Below, in pieces: positions 31,124 to 39,500 of a DNA stretch of 64,000 bases (position 1 is the first letter of the stretch; the number at the start of each line of letters is the position of its first letter). The stretch is from positions 107,149-171,148 of the forward strand of contig NZ_BMGT01000003.1 in assembly GCF_014640335.1 (NCBI RefSeq), written 5' to 3'. The translations under genes and the position numbers were made by a program. Origin of the DNA: Edaphobacter dinghuensis (GTDB lineage: Bacteria > Acidobacteriota > Terriglobia > Terriglobales > Acidobacteriaceae). Under the pieces are notes generated by a model, which was not told where the DNA came from, searched no databases, and saw only the letters and a list, made by a program, of their open reading frames with translations.

Positions 31124-31714
31124 TTACTGATCGAAGTTGGTAGAGACAGTCTTGGTATTGAAGGGAATGGCGATAGGGAAGGCTCCGCCGTGGTAGAGGT
31201 CCACGTTGAGGATGGCGGATTTGCGATGGTTCCAGACGTCCAGCGTGATGGGAAACTGGAGGAGAACCATGCCTTCAACCGATGTGCCGGGTGAGATAAG
31301 GGTTTCGCGGCGGAGCGGAGGGGAAGCGAGTGGCTTGAGCCCGGGGAAGCTCGTGTAGATGTTAGGCAGATCCTTAACCTCGGCAGCGCTGGTGGTGATC
31401 TGCTGATCGTCGGCGGTGGTGAGGGTGGCCGTGAAGTCTTTGAGGAAGAGCGGAAGGTGTAGCGGGTCGTCGACGCGCAGATTGGCGAGCACGTAGAGGT
31501 TATCTTCGGCCTTATCGCTGCCTACGACGTGGGTGTCGGACTTGAAGACAGTATGCGTCGGGTAGATCGCCGTGTGAGTAATGGTGAGGTCCACGGCCTG
31601 GCCTGGGGTGTGCCGAATGACAAGCGCGATGATAATACCGAGCAGAAGGAATGCAATCAGTACCGGAGCAAGCAGGTTTCGATGTGCGTGTTGTTCAAAT
31701 TTTAAGTCGCTCAC
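31124..31714 (-). CDS. Membrane-anchored protein of unknown function
   Basis: 196 residues. One N-terminal membrane helix (about 15-34, APVLIAFLLLGIIIALVI) is followed by a beta-rich extracytoplasmic domain with LYVLANLRVDDPLHLPLFLK and SVEGMVLLQFPITLDVW. The domain has an immunoglobulin-like strand pattern reminiscent of DUF4352-type proteins. I do not recognise the family with certainty. It lies 29 bases upstream of rsmE on the same strand. Confidence 0.7.
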   Translation of the reverse strand: MSDLKFEQHAHRNLLAPVLIAFLLLGIIIALVIRHTPGQAVDLTITHTAIYPTHTVFKSDTHVVGSDKAEDNLYVLANLRVDDPLHLPLFLKDFTATLTTADDQQITTSAAEVKDLPNIYTSFPGLKPLASPPLRRETLISPGTSVEGMVLLQFPITLDVWNHRKSAILNVDLYHGGAFPIAIPFNTKTVSTNFDQ

Positions 31715-31813
31715 TCGATTGAGGATAGCAAGGGAAAATGCTGTCGAGAAAGATTTTTTGGGTGCGTCAACTACACTAAAGTATGTATACCTCGAAACCG
31801 CGTAGAAATCGTT

Positions 31814-32917
31814 TTACTGGACGGCGTACTCGTCGAGCAGAACGCTGATCAGGGCAGCCGTCGGAACGGCGACGAGAGCTCCCACGATACCGGCCAAAGC
31901 CGTTCCGCAGAGCAGAGCGATCAGTACAGTCAGTCCCATCAAATTAACGCTGGAGCGCATGATGCGCGGGGTGAGGAACGCGTTCTCGACGTTGACGTAG
32001 ATTGCGTAGAAGATCAGGACTCCCGCCATCTTGGTCCACGAGTCCAGGGCGGCGACGCCGGCTGCGAGGACGATGGTGATCACTCCGCCGGCGATGGGGA
32101 TGATATTGAACAGGCCCATCAGAACACCCAATAGAAGGAAGTAGCGGACGTGGAGAATGCCGAAGACGATGGTGCTGGAGATGCCCAGGATGAGCATGAG
32201 CAGTCCCTGGCCGAAGAGCCACTTGCTGATCTTCAGATCGGCTCTTTGCAGAGTATTGTCGAGGCGAGCGCGCTGTTGATAGGGAAATAGTGAGAGAAAA
32301 AAGCGGTAAGCATATTCGCCCTCCAGCATGAAGTAGATGCAGAGAAAGGCAGCCGTAAGGATATCGAAGACATGCGAGAGCCAGGCGGGCAGCGAGGTGA
32401 AGATATAGCTGGCAGTCTCGGTGAGCGCGCCTTCCGCGCGCTGGATCATGGAATCGACGTTGAACTTGGTGGCGAAGGGAAGCTTGTTGATGCGTTCGAC
32501 GGTCGCTGGAATGCGCTGGGGAAGCTCGGTTGAAAACTCCTTGAGGTCGCGCAGCACCGGCGGCAGGCCGAAGGTCAAAAAGAGGGTGAGCGCAAGAATG
32601 GCTCCGGCGATAAGAAGGATGAGAGCCACTACGCGCGAGGGATGGTAGCCGCGAAGATTCAGCTTGGTGATGCTGGTGACAACCGGAGTCAGCACGACTG
32701 CAAAGAGGGCGCTGACGTAGATGATCTCCAGCTCTTTGAGCAGGTGCCAGGCCAGATAGAGGGCAAGCAGGATGCCGATGCAAAAAAGTATGTGACCGCG
32801 TACAGCTTTGCGGGATTCTTTGTTGCCGGGATCAAGATCAGGCGTCGAGGTGGCCAGCGTTATTCTCCTGGGGTGCTGACAGAGTTGGATGCAAATAGTC
32901 TGCGCGCAGCGGTTCAA
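31814..32917 (-). CDS. AI-2E family transporter (PerM-like permease)
   Basis: 367 residues with about eight membrane segments: LYLAWHLLKELEIIYVSALF near the start, the central periplasmic stretch between TM3 and TM4, FGILHVRYFLLLGVLMGLFN and IIPIAGGVITIVLAAG near the end, all typical of the family. Members export AI-2 or act as Na+/H+ antiporters; the substrate here is open. The annotated TTG start overlaps the shikimate-kinase stop (TTGA). However, the best ribosome-binding site, AGGAGA, lies six bases before an in-frame CTG at 32857, which would remove 20 unusual residues and may be the true start. Confidence 0.85.
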   Translation of the reverse strand: MNRCAQTICIQLCQHPRRITLATSTPDLDPGNKESRKAVRGHILFCIGILLALYLAWHLLKELEIIYVSALFAVVLTPVVTSITKLNLRGYHPSRVVALILLIAGAILALTLFLTFGLPPVLRDLKEFSTELPQRIPATVERINKLPFATKFNVDSMIQRAEGALTETASYIFTSLPAWLSHVFDILTAAFLCIYFMLEGEYAYRFFLSLFPYQQRARLDNTLQRADLKISKWLFGQGLLMLILGISSTIVFGILHVRYFLLLGVLMGLFNIIPIAGGVITIVLAAGVAALDSWTKMAGVLIFYAIYVNVENAFLTPRIMRSSVNLMGLTVLIALLCGTALAGIVGALVAVPTAALISVLLDEYAVQ

Positions 32918-33513
32918 AGGCGATAGTGCGGAGTTTGATTCAGCGCAGCGATCAGAAAGTCGACGGTCTCCTCTGGCGTAATGGAGGTGGTGTCGATGGT
33001 GAGGTGGGCAAGGCGGACGTAGAGCGGATGGCGGGCAGCAAAGCGGAGTTGGGCTGCATCCGGATCGGCCAGCACTGGCCGCGAGAGGCCCTGCATGATG
33101 CAGCGGTCGAACAGGACCGGGAAGGGGGCATCAAGGAAGACGGTGAAGGTTGCCGGTGTCTGCTCCAGCAGCAGGCGGTTGGTGAGGCCTTCGGGAGTAC
33201 CGCCGCCGAGTGCGAGGACCGTATTGGAATGGGCGAGCGCGGAGGCGAGTGCAGTGGATTCGAGACGGCGGAAGCGGGCCTCGCCGTGACGCTCGAAGAG
33301 CTGGGGAATGGTGGCACCGGTGCGTTGCTCAAGGTGCGTGTCGAGATCGAGAAAGGTCCAGCCGAGACGCGAGGCGAGGGTGCGGCCGATGGTGGACTTG
33401 CCTGCTCCCATGAATCCGGTGAGAACCAGACGTCGAAGATGCGGCGGGATCGTAGGCGTGATGGCGGGTTTCGTCCCGGTTTCGGTCAGTATCTCTGGCT
33501 GCTTGGTTGTCAT
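32914..33513 (-). CDS. aroK: Shikimate kinase
   Basis: 199 residues. LVLTGFMGAGKSTIGRTLA is the P-loop; DLDTHLEQRTGATIPQLF contains the shikimate-binding Asp; FRRLEST and VLALGGGTP supply the Arg and the GGG motif. The enzyme phosphorylates shikimate in the aromatic amino-acid pathway, in the cytosol. A 25-residue N-terminal extension precedes the core. AAGGAGAACC before the ATG supports the start. It is coupled by overlap to the permease gene downstream. Confidence 0.95.
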   Translation of the reverse strand: MTTKQPEILTETGTKPAITPTIPPHLRRLVLTGFMGAGKSTIGRTLASRLGWTFLDLDTHLEQRTGATIPQLFERHGEARFRRLESTALASALAHSNTVLALGGGTPEGLTNRLLLEQTPATFTVFLDAPFPVLFDRCIMQGLSRPVLADPDAAQLRFAARHPLYVRLAHLTIDTTSITPEETVDFLIAALNQTPHYRL

Positions 33514-33558
33514 GGTTCTCCTTTAGTTTAGTTCGGTCTGGTTGGGTAGCAAACATGC

Positions 33559-33587
33559 AAAAGCCGCGATCTTTGGGGATCGCGGCT
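33559..33587 (-). terminator. Rho-independent terminator of the small orphan unit
   Basis: On the minus strand AGCCGCGATC and GATCGCGGCT form a perfect 10-bp stem (33562-33571 with 33578-33587), with a six-base loop, followed by TTTT. It lies 35 bases beyond the stop of the 36-residue frame and has no T-run on the plus strand. Confidence 0.85.
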
Positions 33588-33621
33588 CGGGAAGTTCGAA
33601 GACTCTGAAGGGGTGTCTGGT

Positions 33622-33732
33622 TCAGAGAGTCATGCGAGGATTCCGCGTGGCCGCAATCACGGGCCAGTAGCGGAAGCTAAAAAAGACGGACTGTAAGCCG
33701 CTCGACATGATCAGTTCACCATACACGGGCAT
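33622..33732 (-). CDS. Possible 36-residue small protein, or small RNA locus
   Basis: An ATG frame on the minus strand encodes MPVYGELIMSSGLQSV followed by FFSFRYWPVIAATRNPRMTL. The peptide has a hydrophobic/aromatic middle and a basic end; I know no relative. An internal ATG at 33708 would give 28 residues. No clear Shine-Dalgarno site is visible, so the transcript could instead be a non-coding RNA. The unit has its own promoter-like boxes at 33786-33814 and its own terminator at 33559-33587, and no other gene shares it. Confidence 0.4.
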   Translation of the reverse strand: MPVYGELIMSSGLQSVFFSFRYWPVIAATRNPRMTL

Positions 33733-33764
33733 TGGAATGGTTGCAAGAACTACCTCTGACTTTT

Positions 33765-33779
33765 GGGGAGGTACTCCCC
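33765..33779. promoter_or_regulatory. GGGGAG-CTCCCC palindrome at the start of the orphan unit
   Basis: GGGGAG (33765-33770) and CTCCCC (33774-33779) form a perfect 6-bp inverted repeat with a three-base centre. It lies at the predicted transcription start of the minus-strand small unit, so it could be an operator or a 5'-terminal RNA hairpin. Confidence 0.5.
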
Positions 33780-33785
33780 TCCCTA

Positions 33786-33814
33786 TACCTAGTCAGTAAA
33801 GTATCTGAAATCAA
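33786..33814 (-). promoter_or_regulatory. Promoter-like boxes for the small orphan unit
   Basis: On the minus strand TTGATT (33809-33814) and TAGGTA (33786-33791) are separated by exactly 17 bases, a good sigma-70 spacing with moderate box matches. Transcription would start within the adjacent palindrome and run through the 36-residue frame to the terminator. Confidence 0.4.
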
Positions 33815-33876
33815 GACTTTATCGGGAAGGTGTTCGTTAAAGTCTTGTATCGAGGTGAGTTATGGGCAAAGTCTTG
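33812..33876. repeat. Inverted and direct copies of CAAGACTTT
   Basis: CAAGACTTT is at 33812-33820. Its reverse complement AAAGTCTTG recurs at 33839-33847 and again at 33868-33876, the last two exactly 29 bases apart. The first copy touches the -35 box of the small orphan unit. The spacing of about three helical turns suggests protein-binding sites on one face of the DNA. Confidence 0.55.
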
Positions 33877-33890
33877 TTTCTAAAAGATTT

Positions 33891-33914
33891 AGGCCCAACA
33901 CGAATGCTGGGCCT
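33891..33914 (-). terminator. Terminator of the ECF sigma/anti-sigma operon
   Basis: AGGCCCA (33891-33897) pairs with TGGGCCT (33908-33914) around a ten-base loop. On the minus strand the stem is followed by AAATCTTTT. It lies 174 bases beyond the anti-sigma stop codon, and I see no gene in that stretch (33915-34087). Confidence 0.6.
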
Positions 33915-34087
33915 GACATGAAAAACTCTATGCTTTTAAGTGTAACGAATGGAGTGAAACTAATTTGCAGATTGCCCGGTTTTACCTTTGGACGTATAAA
34001 TCGTTTGATTGCAATGCTTTAGTGGTCCAAGACGAAGTGCTGCCGCGCTTTCGGGTCTTGACAGCAAACTAAGACGGTTCTGAATGG

Positions 34088-34387
34088 TTATTTCGGCCGG
34101 TGAGAGTCCGCGTGGACACGTTCCGAGTCCATGCCTTCCTGAATCCTCTTCCAGACATTGTCGCTTGGTTCAAGGGTGGGTTGCAGCAGAAGACTGGCTT
34201 GATCGGCGATGTATTGAAGGTCCCGGACGAGGGCCGAACAGTTTTCGCAGGTCTTCAGGTGTTCGACGAGGTCGGGATCTTCGGGAACGCCGTTGCCTCC
34301 GGAGGCAAAGAGATCGGGGAGCTGCTCTTGAAACTCGGCGCAGGAGAGATGGGCGTGTGGCTTTGAATTGGAATTCTGCGAAGTCAT
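34088..34387 (-). CDS. Zinc-binding anti-sigma factor
   Basis: 99 residues. [16 protein letters not shown] contains the HxxxCxxC signature of the ZAS anti-sigma domain, with an upstream Cys in [14 protein letters not shown]. There is no membrane segment, so it is a soluble anti-sigma factor of the ChrR/RsrA kind or a reduced variant. Thiol- or zinc-based sensing is possible but not shown. Its ATG overlaps the stop of the sigma gene (ATGA), the usual coupling for such pairs. Confidence 0.85.
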   Translation of the reverse strand: MTSQNSNSKPHAHLSCAEFQEQLPDLFASGGNGVPEDPDLVEHLKTCENCSALVRDLQYIADQASLLLQPTLEPSDNVWKRIQEGMDSERVHADSHRPK

Positions 34388-35046
34388 TGAGCGGCCTCCT
34401 TGAGGCCCGCTTGCTGGATAGACTGTTCGGGTTGACGAAGCAGTTCGCGTAGCTTGAGTCGTGCCTTATGTAGCTGGGATTTACTGTTTCCGGTAGAGCA
34501 TTCGAGCATGGTGGCAATCTCATTATGCTCGAAGCCTTCGACGTCGTGGAGAATGAATACCATGCGGTAGCCGGGCGGTAACGAGGCCACGGCACGCTCG
34601 AGCGCGACGCGATCGACGGAGCCTGCGAGCTGCGGGTCGCGGCTGCCGAAGTCACGCTTGGGTGCGTCGTCTTCCGATGGGTTGATCGTCTCTTCGAGGG
34701 AGACGAGGTTCAAGCCCTTTTTGCGCAGATGCATCAGGACGAGGTTGACGGTGAGGCGATGCAGCCAGGTGGAGAAAGCCGACTCGCCGCGAAAGCTGCC
34801 GATCTTGCGGAAGAGGTGGAGGAACGCCTCCTGGGTCATGTCTTCGGCTTCGGAGACATTGCCGAGCATGCGCAGGCAAAGGGTATAGACGCGGCGCTTG
34901 TGAAGCGCGTAGAGCTTCGAAAACGCCTCAGCGTCTCCTGACTTGGCGCTTTCGATTGCTTCGGCTTCCCCGGCAATCGGAGGATTTCGTTTGAACAGGC
35001 TGGGCCCGGGCTTCGTCTCAGTCATTCGTAGGCCTTGTTGCTCCAT
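34384..35046 (-). CDS. ECF RNA polymerase sigma factor
   Basis: 220 residues. Region 2 ([20 protein letters not shown], then [20 protein letters not shown] and [20 protein letters not shown]) and region 4 ([20 protein letters not shown], then [20 protein letters not shown]) are both clear. The N-terminal 30 residues precede the core, and MTETKPG at 35025 is an alternative start. It directs transcription of a stress or envelope regulon and is held by the anti-sigma factor downstream. A GGAACC box at 35122-35127 suggests autoregulation. Confidence 0.94.
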   Translation of the reverse strand: MEQQGLRMTETKPGPSLFKRNPPIAGEAEAIESAKSGDAEAFSKLYALHKRRVYTLCLRMLGNVSEAEDMTQEAFLHLFRKIGSFRGESAFSTWLHRLTVNLVLMHLRKKGLNLVSLEETINPSEDDAPKRDFGSRDPQLAGSVDRVALERAVASLPPGYRMVFILHDVEGFEHNEIATMLECSTGNSKSQLHKARLKLRELLRQPEQSIQQAGLKEAAQ

Positions 35047-35099
35047 GAGGGTTGAACTCCATGTTTGTGCATCGCTTCGTCATCGCCTGCCTGAAGCTT

Positions 35100-35127
35100 A
35101 TCGCAAACGGAGGGATTTTCAGGTTCC
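35100..35127 (-). promoter_or_regulatory. ECF-type promoter ahead of the sigma gene
   Basis: On the minus strand GGAACC (35122-35127) is a classic ECF -35 element. Sixteen to seventeen bases later comes TGCGATA, a plausible but unverified -10 element. It is 76 bases upstream of the sigma start codon, as expected for autoregulation. The rest of the gap 35047-35220 shows no gene. Confidence 0.4.
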
Positions 35128-35220
35128 TAAGGTTTGAGGAAGAACGCGGCAGAAAGGTTGTGTGCCCCCTTTAAACAGACGGATTTCAAAGGAGTTCGCG
35201 AGCGTTTCGGCTACGTGCTG

Positions 35221-36309
35221 TCATGACCCGATGAAGCGCGCATAAAGTGAGCGGGCGAGGGTTACATCGGTTGTGCCCTGGATGATGGCTCGGCCATCGG
35301 CGAAGAGTGTGAGGGTATGAGGGGCGCGTTCGAAGCGGAGCAGCAGATTGTTGAAGCGAACCTGTCCGTGAGGTGAGAGACGATCGCGCATGGCGGCAAA
35401 GTCGACGGGGCGATGATGCTCGTGGATCTGGACGGAGTTGCGCCCGCAGAGTGTGATGTGGGGACGGCCTTCGCCGGCGAGATGGCTGAACACGCGCTGA
35501 CCGCAGACGATGCAGTCTGGATTGGGCTGGCGGGTCGATATCTCGGAGCGCTCGTTCGTCCACAGGTCGAAAGATAGTAAAGACCGGCGCATGAGGTTGG
35601 ACTGGCCGGTGAGGAATTTGAGGGCTTCGGTGACCTGGATGGAGGCTGCGAGATTGACGGCTGTGGCGAGGATGCCGGAGGTATCGCAGGTCTCGACCGG
35701 ACCGGTAGGCGGTTTGGGAAAGATGCAGGCGAGGCATGCCGTGGGATCGGGTGATGCGCTGCCGGGCAGGATATTCATTGTGGCAGCGTAAGCGCCAATG
35801 GCGGCAGCGTAGACCCACGGCTTCGATTGCTGAACTGCGTAGTCGTTTATGAGATAACGGGTCTCGAAGTTGTCTGTGGCATCGAGGATGAGGTCTGCGG
35901 AGCCAAGGAGTTCTGCGATATTGGCGGGTACGAGATCGGCGATGCGAGCGTGGACGACGACACCGGAGTTGAAGAGCGCGATCTTGCGGCGAGCGGCCTC
36001 GGCCTTGGGCAGCGATTCGAGCGCGTCTGCCTCGTCGAAGAGCACCTGGCGCTGGAGGTTTGATGGCTCGACGAAGTCGCGGTCGATGAGCGTGAGCGAG
36101 CCTACACCGGCGCGGGCGAGGAGCGATGCGGTAGCGGCTCCGGTGGCTCCCACGCCGATGATTGCGACATGAGCCGAAGCGAGCTTTTGCTGACCTGATG
36201 CGCCGATGCCGGAAAAGAGAATCTGACGGGAGTAGCGGTCTTCGTTGGAGATGGCCGTAGAGGGAATCAGGGGAGCGACGGGCTGAAGGGAAGACTCGGG
36301 CATGATCAA
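35221..36309 (-). CDS. MoeB/ThiF-family adenylyltransferase
   Basis: 362 residues. YSRQILFSGIGASGQQKLAS opens the E1-like domain. AIIGVGATGAATASLLARAG binds ATP, RDFVEPSNLQRQVLF holds the catalytic Arg/Asp/Asn residues, and DATDNFETRYLIND follows. CLACIFP and CIVCG provide the two CxxC zinc pairs. A C-terminal extension of about 90 residues ends in TLFADGRAIIQGTTDVTLAR. It should adenylate the C-terminal Gly of a MoaD- or ThiS-like carrier. A possible carrier is encoded at 51742-52008. It stands alone and divergent from the Omp85 operon. Confidence 0.9.
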   Translation of the reverse strand: MIMPESSLQPVAPLIPSTAISNEDRYSRQILFSGIGASGQQKLASAHVAIIGVGATGAATASLLARAGVGSLTLIDRDFVEPSNLQRQVLFDEADALESLPKAEAARRKIALFNSGVVVHARIADLVPANIAELLGSADLILDATDNFETRYLINDYAVQQSKPWVYAAAIGAYAATMNILPGSASPDPTACLACIFPKPPTGPVETCDTSGILATAVNLAASIQVTEALKFLTGQSNLMRRSLLSFDLWTNERSEISTRQPNPDCIVCGQRVFSHLAGEGRPHITLCGRNSVQIHEHHRPVDFAAMRDRLSPHGQVRFNNLLLRFERAPHTLTLFADGRAIIQGTTDVTLARSLYARFIGS

Positions 36310-36369
36310 AGCGATGCACGCTAAAATGGCGTGCTCTTTCGTAGTATAGGGAATGCGTGGATGGTTGCG

Positions 36370-36377
36370 TAGCGCTA
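36370..36377. promoter_or_regulatory. TAGCGCTA palindrome ahead of the Omp85 operon
   Basis: A perfect 8-bp palindrome in the divergent region between the ThiF-like gene and the Omp85 gene. The same core precedes the GH89 gene at 9068-9075, in both cases followed by GCC. Confidence 0.25.
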
Positions 36378-36528
36378 GCCGACATCGCAGGAGCTTTTGG
36401 CATCCAAACCTGTTCAGGGCAAGTCTTTACGTTGTTCCGGCAAGTATTCAGTATTGTTCTGGTTAAGAGAAAAACGGGGAAATGGCGGGGTCTGCTTGTC
36501 GTTTTGGCTTAAGAGAGGATGTGGGGTA

Positions 36529-39500
36529 TTGATTCGACGGAGAGGAGGTGCAGTGTGCGCTACGGCGACTCAATGCTTTGCAGCATTGATGCTGATATGC
36601 GGCCTTGCCCTTGCACAGGACGTACCTCCGCCGAACTCGGCCGCTTCGGTCACTGATGGGGCGCAGACGCCCTCAGTGGTGGTAAATCCGTTGGCCGTGC
36701 CACAGGCCTCTCGAGCGGAGACTCCAGAGCAGGCGCAGCAGCGGATTAACTCCTCGCTCGCCGATATTGGCCCCGGACTTACGACGACAGTGTGGCAGTG
36801 GAAGGGCTTGCAGGTCAGCAAAATTGAATTTGAGGGCGTGACTTTTGATGCGACCGACAAACTGCCGGGCCAGCTTGCGCAGAAGGCGGGTGAACCGTTC
36901 GATCCGCAGAAGGTCCGCCAGAGCGTACGGAGATTATTTGCCAGCGGGCGATATCGTGACGTCGAGGTACGAGGTGTGCGGCACGGTAACGAGGTAACAC
37001 TGATCTTTGCAGGGTCTCCGCGTTATTACGTTGGCCGGGTAACGATTGCAGGAGTCAAGAACGAGCGACTCTCCTCTTTGCTGGAGTACGCGACCAAGCT
37101 CAATCCGGGGACTGCGCTGACCAGGTCTGCGGTACAGGATGGAACCGATGGGATTACCGAGACGCTGGAGCAGCAAGGCTATTACCAGCCGAAAGTCTCC
37201 GTGAAGACTGTGACCGATAACGCCGGTGAGCAGGTGAACGTGACTTACACCGTGGACGTGGGGCCGCAGGCACGTATCGGGCAGGTCCAGTTGGAGGGCA
37301 CAGATCCTGGGATGACTCTTGAGCAGTTCAAGAAGACAGGAAAACTGAAGACCGGGAAAAAAGTCACTCGCGATACGACCAGCAATGCACTGACCAAGCT
37401 ACGATCTCGGTATCAGAAGAAGGACCATCTGGAAGCTGTAGTGACGCTACAGAAACAGAGCTACGTTCCGGTGCGCAAGCAGCTTGACTATAACTTTCAC
37501 GCGAACCAGGGACCGGTGGTCAAGATCGTAGTGGAGGGAGTAAAACTCGCGAAGAGCCGCCTTCATCTGCTGGTTCCGATCTATGAAGAAGGAACCATCG
37601 ACAATGACCTGCTGAACGAGGGGGTCTACAACATTCGTGACTATCTGCAGCAGCGTGGATACTTCGACTCAAGCGTAAAGGTTCGCGTGGTCGGGCAGAA
37701 TACGCCGTCAGAGCGCGTTGTCTTTTCGGTTGATCGTGGGGCCAAGCACAAGGTGATCGCGGTCAATATCAAGGGCAACAAATATTTCTCCACCGATCTG
37801 CTGCGCGAAAGAATGCAGGTGCAGAAATCCAACGCCTATCAACGCAGCGGCAGGTACAGTCCTTCGCTGGTGACGGCAGATGTTAACTCCATTGAAGCTC
37901 TGTATCGTGCCAATGGATTCGATCAGGCGAAGGTGACGACTGATGTGCAGGACGTTGACGACGCGGCGAATGGCAAGCCTCTTAAGTCTGCACAGATTCG
38001 CGTGACTTATACGGTAGTGGAAGGAAGGCAGCAGAAATTCGGCACGATTCAGTTGGCGGGTGTCGATCCCAGCCGGATGAATGAATTAAAGGGGATCATG
38101 AACTCTCAGCAGGGCCAGCCCTTTTCGCTGGTCACGCTCTCTGGCGACCGCGACGCGGTGCTGGGATACTACCTGAGCCACGGGTTTGATCAAGCCAGGA
38201 TCGAAGTCAAGCAGGACAATACTGCTGACCCTGACAAGGTAAATGTGACACTCAATGTCACCGAAGGCCCGCAGGTCTTTATCAACCATGTGCTGTTGTC
38301 GGGAATTGAAAAGACCAAGCCAAAGGTAGTTGAAAAAAGTATCCGGGTGCACCCCGGCGACCCGCTCGACCAGAGCGCGCTGCTGCAGACGCAGAGAAAT
38401 CTATACAACATGGCACTCTTCAACGAGGTCGTGACGGCGGTGCAGAATCCCTCCGGAGATGCGCCGACCAAAAATGTGCTTGTACAGTTGACCGAAGCAA
38501 AGCGCTGGAACGTGACTTATGGATTTGGGTTTGAGGCGCAAACGGGAACGCCGAGCCGAGGCATGATCTCAGAGGCTTCGTGCATTCAGTTGGGAATACC
38601 TCTCGACCAGTGCAATAACTACTCGCAAGAAGGCAAAGCAGGAATCAGCCCGCGAGTTTCAATCGATGTATCGAGGATTAATCTTCGCGGATCGGAAGAC
38701 TCGGTGACGCTGCATGGGTCTTATGGATTGCTGGAGGAGATTGCAACGCTGACATTTCAGAATCCGCATCTGTTTGGTGCAAAGAACATTTCTGCGAGCG
38801 TCTCGGGCGGATATTCCAATGTGCAGGACATTACAACGTTCGCTTCCTCGACCTTGCAGGGTGATTTTCGCATTACCGAGAAGGTAAAACGCGCCGACAC
38901 GTTTATCTACGATTTTCAATACCGCAGGGTCAAGGTCGATCCGAATAGCCTGCAGGTTTCGGCTGACCTGATTCCATTGCTCTCGCAGCCTGTCCGCGTA
39001 GGCGGTCCTGGCATTACATGGTTTCATGACACGCGATCGCCTAGTCCGCTCGACGCCGTGAAGGGATCGTATACCACTGTCCAGGCGTTTCTCGCCTCGT
39101 CGAAGTTCGGTTCGCAGACCGACTTTTACAAGCTCGATGGAACGAATTCGAGCTACTACCAGTTTGGCAAGCAGAAGTATGTGCTGGCACGAAGCACGCG
39201 CATTGGCTATGAACGAGCATCAGGAGAGAACCCTAACTCCGGCAGCCCTGTATGCCAAGGCGATCTGTTGACGACGAATCCAAGTTGCGATGCGGTGCCA
39301 TTACCGGAGCGTTTGTATGCTGGTGGAGCATCTTCGCATCGCGGTTTTGGAATCAATGCAGCCGGCCCGAGAGATTTGCAGACGGGCTTTCCGGTAGGCG
39401 GAAAAGCGGCGTTTGTAAACTCGCTGGAGCTGCGTCTTCCGCCGCCGACGTTGCCTTATGTCGGCAACAGTGTCAGCTTTGTCTTGTTTCACGACATGGG

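Noticed and set aside
36397-36528. TTG start at 36397 for the Omp85 protein
   Set aside because: It would place 44 residues without signal-peptide character ahead of a normal signal sequence. The TTG at 36529 or the GTG at 36553 gives a proper export signal, though AGGAG near 36388 keeps the longer form possible.
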